Shown here piece by piece: positions 54,733 to 57,286 of a stretch of DNA of 57,286 bases. The notes below the pieces were generated by a model, which was not told the DNA's origin, searched no databases, and saw only the letters and a program-made list of their open reading frames with translations. Within the stretch, counting starts at the first letter, position 1. Each line of letters starts with the position of its first letter. The DNA comes from Pseudoalteromonas prydzensis (GTDB taxonomy: Bacteria > Pseudomonadota > Gammaproteobacteria > Enterobacterales > Alteromonadaceae). Made by a program: the position numbers and the translations under genes. The stretch is taken from positions 1-57,286 of the forward strand of contig NZ_DRGM01000116.1 of assembly GCF_011050055.1 (NCBI RefSeq), written 5' to 3'.

Positions 54733-56268
54733 ATGACTGATCAAATCCAAGACGAAAATAAGTTAATCGCTGAGCGTCGTGGCAAATTAGACGCTATCCG
54801 CGCCAATTGCCCAGCCAACGGTCATCCAAATCAATTCCGTCGTGAGCATTACACGGCAGACTTACAGGCCGAGTTTGGTGATAAGAGTAAAGAAGAATTA
54901 GTAGAACTAAACCATGTTGTGTCTATTGCAGGTCGTATCTTAGCTAAACGTGGGCCATTCTTTGTTGTGCAAGACATGAAAGGCCGCGTACAAGCGTATG
55001 CGTCTAAAGATGCCCAAAAAGATTTGAAAGAAAAGTACGGTCAATTAGACACCGGCGACATCATTGGTGTGAAAGGCGCGCTTAATAAATCAGGTAAAGG
55101 CGATTTATACGTAGAAATGACTGAGTACCAATTACTGACTAAGTCACTACGCCCATTACCTGAAAAATTCCATGGCTTGTCTGACCAAGAAACCAAGTAC
55201 CGCCAGCGTTATGTTGATTTGATCACTAACGAAGCAACCCGTGAAACGTTCCGTATTCGCTCACAAGTGGTGGAAGGTATTCGTCGCTTCTTAGCAGAAC
55301 GTGACTTTATGGAAGTTGAAACGCCGATGCTACAGGTTATCCCTGGTGGTGCATCTGCGCGTCCATTCGTGACTCATCACAATGCCCTTGATATCGATAT
55401 GTACTTACGTATTGCACCAGAGCTTTACCTAAAACGTTTAGTGGTAGGTGGTTTTGACCGCGTCTTTGAAATTAACCGTAACTTCCGTAACGAAGGGTTA
55501 TCAACGCGTCACAACCCAGAATTCACTATGATCGAATTCTACCAAGCCTACGCTGATTACATCGACCTGATGAACATCACCGAGGACATGCTACGTACGG
55601 TAGCAACAAATGTACTAGGCAGCCCAATTGTTGTTAATACCACTAAAAACGAGAACGGTGATGTAGTTGATTCAGTAGAGTATGACTTTGGTCAACCGTT
55701 CACTCGTTTAAGCATGAGCGACGCAATCTTAAAATATAACCCTGAGTTTGATGCTGCAGTATTCAATGACCCAGAAAACCACTTTGAACAATTAAAAGCG
55801 TACGCTAAACAAGTGCACGTTAAAATTCCTGAAAACTGTGTGTGGGGCCCAGGTAAGTTCTTATGTGAAATCTTTGAAGAAACCGCAGAGCATATGCTTA
55901 TTCAACCGACTTTCATTACCGGTTACCCGTGGGAAGTATCACCACTGGCTCGTCGTAACGACGAAAATCCATTTGTTACTGACCGTTTTGAGTTTTTTGT
56001 TGGCGGCCGTGAACTTGCAAATGGTTTCTCTGAGCTTAACGATGCACAAGATCAAGCAGAGCGCTTTACTCGCCAAGTGGAAGAAAAAGACGCAGGGGAC
56101 GATGAAGCAATGCATTACGACGAAGATTATATTCGTGCGCTAGAATATGGCTTACCGCCAACAGCGGGTGAGGGGATTGGTATCGATCGTTTAGTGATGC
56201 TGTTTACTGATTCATCAACAATTAAAGATGTTATCTTGTTCCCGCATATGCGCCCACAAGCTGACTAA
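54733..56268 (+). CDS. lysS: Lysyl-tRNA synthetase, class II
   Basis: 511 residues. The N-terminal OB fold (about 65-150, [20 protein letters not shown]) binds the tRNA anticodon. The class II core has motif 1 near [20 protein letters not shown], motif 2 [20 protein letters not shown] and motif 3 [13 protein letters not shown]. It charges tRNA-Lys with lysine using ATP. It follows prfB as in other gammaproteobacteria and is followed by a terminator. Confidence 0.98.
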   Translation: MTDQIQDENKLIAERRGKLDAIRANCPANGHPNQFRREHYTADLQAEFGDKSKEELVELNHVVSIAGRILAKRGPFFVVQDMKGRVQAYASKDAQKDLKEKYGQLDTGDIIGVKGALNKSGKGDLYVEMTEYQLLTKSLRPLPEKFHGLSDQETKYRQRYVDLITNEATRETFRIRSQVVEGIRRFLAERDFMEVETPMLQVIPGGASARPFVTHHNALDIDMYLRIAPELYLKRLVVGGFDRVFEINRNFRNEGLSTRHNPEFTMIEFYQAYADYIDLMNITEDMLRTVATNVLGSPIVVNTTKNENGDVVDSVEYDFGQPFTRLSMSDAILKYNPEFDAAVFNDPENHFEQLKAYAKQVHVKIPENCVWGPGKFLCEIFEETAEHMLIQPTFITGYPWEVSPLARRNDENPFVTDRFEFFVGGRELANGFSELNDAQDQAERFTRQVEEKDAGDDEAMHYDEDYIRALEYGLPPTAGEGIGIDRLVMLFTDSSTIKDVILFPHMRPQAD

Positions 56269-56295
56269 GTCTATTTTCACAAAATAGCTTTTAAA

Positions 56296-56319
56296 ATGCC
56301 GCTTTTTAGCGGCGTTTTT
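56296..56319 (+). terminator. Rho-independent terminator after lysS
   Basis: Stem GCCGC / GCGGC with a TTTTTA loop, then GTTTTTG, about 30 bases after the lysS stop. Confidence 0.75.
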
Positions 56320-56532
56320 GTATTTGCAGTAGCGCTAACAATATTACGGCTCATAACTAGATAGAATATTAACTTATTGAATTAATGGCTAATAAATAAT
56401 TAATTCTAAAAAGGTAAAAAATCAACAAGCATTATTTTTAAGTTTAGCTAAACTAGGGGAGTTAAAAAGTAGAATAAAGCATTGTTTTTTCATAAAATGC
56501 CAATCTAAAGGACTTATATAAACGGATTTTAT

Positions 56533-56715
56533 ATGAAAGATAAAAAACCTGAGTTACCTAATAACGCATTTAGCACAGAGCAACAAAGAGAAACCTATTA
56601 TCGAGCATGCATTGCCGAGTTCCAGCAATTAGGTTATCAAGATCAATACCTCGAACAATTAACTGACGAATTAGTGCCTGTGCTCGGTGTGTCTACTGAT
56701 ATTAAAACGCCTTAA
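56533..56715 (+). CDS. Small hypothetical protein, 60 residues
   Basis: Begins MKDKKPELPNNAFSTEQQRE and continues as a helical stretch, FQQLGYQDQYLEQLTDELVP. It is soluble, with no motif I recognise. CGGA lies about 8 bases before the ATG, and AAAGGA about 20. It sits alone between lysS and the tRNA genes. The normal codon use and amphipathic helix make it more likely real than not. Confidence 0.6.
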   Translation: MKDKKPELPNNAFSTEQQRETYYRACIAEFQQLGYQDQYLEQLTDELVPVLGVSTDIKTP

Positions 56716-56802
56716 TTTGATTAATGATTAAACAAAGTTGACTCTTTTTTAGCTGTTATGGGTGTTCTCTAACCATACAGTTACTTTAAACAAGAAAAGT
56801 GT

Positions 56803-56832
56803 TTGACATATTTTCTGAAATCTTTATTATAC
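56803..56832 (+). promoter_or_regulatory. tRNA operon promoter with GC-rich discriminator
   Basis: -35 TTGACA (56803-56808) and -10 TTATAC (56827-56832) with 18-base spacing, or TATTAT one register earlier, followed by GCCCC. A GC-rich discriminator next to the -10 is typical of stable-RNA promoters under stringent (ppGpp) control. The tRNA-Ser gene begins 13 bases after the -10 box. Confidence 0.8.
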
Positions 56833-56844
56833 GCCCCACAAGAC

Positions 56845-56937
56845 GGAGAGGTGGCCGAGTGGCCGAAGGCGCTCCCCTGCTAAGGGAGTATAGGGTTTGT
56901 AGCTCTATCGAGGGTTCGAATCCCTCCTTCTCCGCCA
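56845..56937 (+). tRNA. tRNA-Ser (GCT)
   Basis: 93 bases including CCA. The acceptor GGAGAGG pairs with CTTCTCC (one G-U). The anticodon arm is CTCCC-CTGCTAA-GGGAG, giving anticodon GCT, which reads AGC/AGU. A long variable arm between the anticodon and T arms marks a serine tRNA. The T loop has GGTTCGAATCC. Confidence 0.96.
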
Positions 56938-56974
56938 TTTATTTTATAAATGGTTATCTTGTAAAGTAAAGAAT

Positions 56975-57051
56975 GGGCGCATAGCTCAGCTGGATAGAGT
57001 ACTCGGCTACGAACCGAGCGGTCGGAGGTTCGAATCCTCCTGCGCCCACCA
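56975..57051 (+). tRNA. tRNA-Arg (ACG), copy 1
   Basis: 77 bases with encoded CCA. Acceptor GGGCGCA pairs perfectly with TGCGCCC. The anticodon arm CTCGG-CTACGAA-CCGAG gives ACG, whose A34 is normally converted to inosine to read CGU/CGC/CGA. It is identical to copy 2 at 57204-57280. Confidence 0.97.
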
Positions 57052-57093
57052 TCCTTTACACACTCTGCTTAGAGTTTAAATAAGCAAGTAAAA

Positions 57094-57158
57094 GTGATTG
57101 GTTTAGTAAACCAAGCGGTCGGAGGTTCACTCTTTGAAGATACGTCCTGCGCCCACCA
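57094..57158 (+). pseudogene. Decayed tRNA-Arg fragment between the two tRNA-Arg genes
   Basis: It keeps GCGGTCGGAGGTTC (57115-57128) and TCCTGCGCCCACCA (57145-57158) of the Arg tRNA, but the acceptor 5' strand and D arm are missing and the T loop is disrupted by about 8 extra bases. A self-pairing TTGGT-TTAGTAA-ACCAA takes the place of the anticodon arm. The spacer that follows repeats the one after copy 1. Confidence 0.8.
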
Positions 57159-57203
57159 TACTTTACACACTCTGCTTAGAGCATAAATAAGTAAATCAAA
57201 AGT

Positions 57204-57280
57204 GGGCGCATAGCTCAGCTGGATAGAGTACTCGGCTACGAACCGAGCGGTCGGAGGTTCGAATCCTCCTGCGCCCACCA
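57204..57280 (+). tRNA. tRNA-Arg (ACG), copy 2
   Basis: 77 bases, identical to copy 1, with encoded CCA ending at 57280. The acceptor, D, anticodon and T arms are all intact. The window ends 6 bases later, so more tRNA copies could follow. Confidence 0.97.
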
Positions 57281-57286
57281 CTTTCT

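Noticed and set aside
57069..57281. A 70-codon minus-strand frame beginning MVGAGGFEPPTARF
   Set aside because: It is the antisense of tRNA-Arg genes. The GGFEPPTAR start is a well-known false protein produced by translating tRNA genes.
1..57286. CRISPR arrays, insertion sequences, prophage or integron structures
   Set aside because: No regularly spaced repeats, transposase, terminal inverted repeats of IS type, phage structural genes or attC-like arrays were found. xerD is the chromosomal housekeeping recombinase in its conserved place.

Overview
The window looks like ordinary chromosome from a marine gammaproteobacterium of the Alteromonadales, most like Pseudoalteromonas. This rests on the low-to-moderate GC content, the gene order fldB-xerD-dsbC-recJ-prfB-lysS shared with enterobacteria and their relatives, and genes typical of marine heterotrophs: a GH19 chitinase, oleate hydratase, a choline-to-betaine cluster with a compact BCCT-like transporter and TorF-type porin, an orphan solute-binding protein, and tandem tRNA genes. 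I see no insertion sequence, prophage, CRISPR array or classical defence island. The assignment to genus is an inference.

Layout. 1-2.6 kb: the end of a DesK/NarX-type sensor kinase, its LuxR-type response regulator, a membrane protein and an exported repeat protein. 2.7-4.6 kb: two poorly characterised proteins. 4.9-9.0 kb: an exported GH19 chitinase facing away from a GH43-type glycosidase that has no signal peptide. 9.1-12.8 kb: a pyroglutamyl-peptidase-like exported protein whose nucleophile position is Ser instead of Cys, a small protein, an MFS transporter with an acidic tail, and yjdM. 12.9-17.3 kb: a superfamily 1 helicase with a C-terminal extension, convergent with a SulP anion transporter. 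17.8-21.9 kb: a chemoreceptor, dps, corA and a CBS-domain protein. 22.1-27.5 kb: oleate hydratase bordered by short dispersed repeats, a divergent lysE/lrp pair, and bifunctional glutathionylspermidine synthetase/amidase. 27.7-32.2 kb: a GNAT-domain protein, a periplasmic catalase-like haem protein with its cytochrome b561, a DUF2189 membrane protein and a MarC protein.

32.7-35.6 kb is a copper-efflux operon (copA-cueR) with a textbook CueR promoter of 19-bp spacing. 36.0-41.9 kb is an osmoprotectant unit (betI-betB-betA, transporter, porin) that imports choline and oxidises it to glycine betaine. 41.9-48.8 kb holds a solute-binding protein and two divergent ABC-exporter operons around a YtrA-type GntR regulator with a palindromic operator. 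48.9-56.3 kb is housekeeping: flavodoxin, XerD, DsbC, RecJ, release factor 2 (with its programmed +1 frameshift) and lysyl-tRNA synthetase. The window ends with a small protein gene and a stringent-type promoter driving tRNA-Ser(GCT) and two tRNA-Arg(ACG) genes with a decayed tRNA fragment between them.

The most unusual signals are: a second, gene-less copy of the lysE/lrp intergenic region at 17.57-17.67 kb, ending at the two former start codons; a family of about 40-bp dispersed repeats, one of which supplies the ohyA stop codon; the Cys-to-Ser change in the peptidase C15 homologue; and the tRNA-Arg relic. I do not see a clear new multi-gene system. Protein families were recognised by eye, without database searches.
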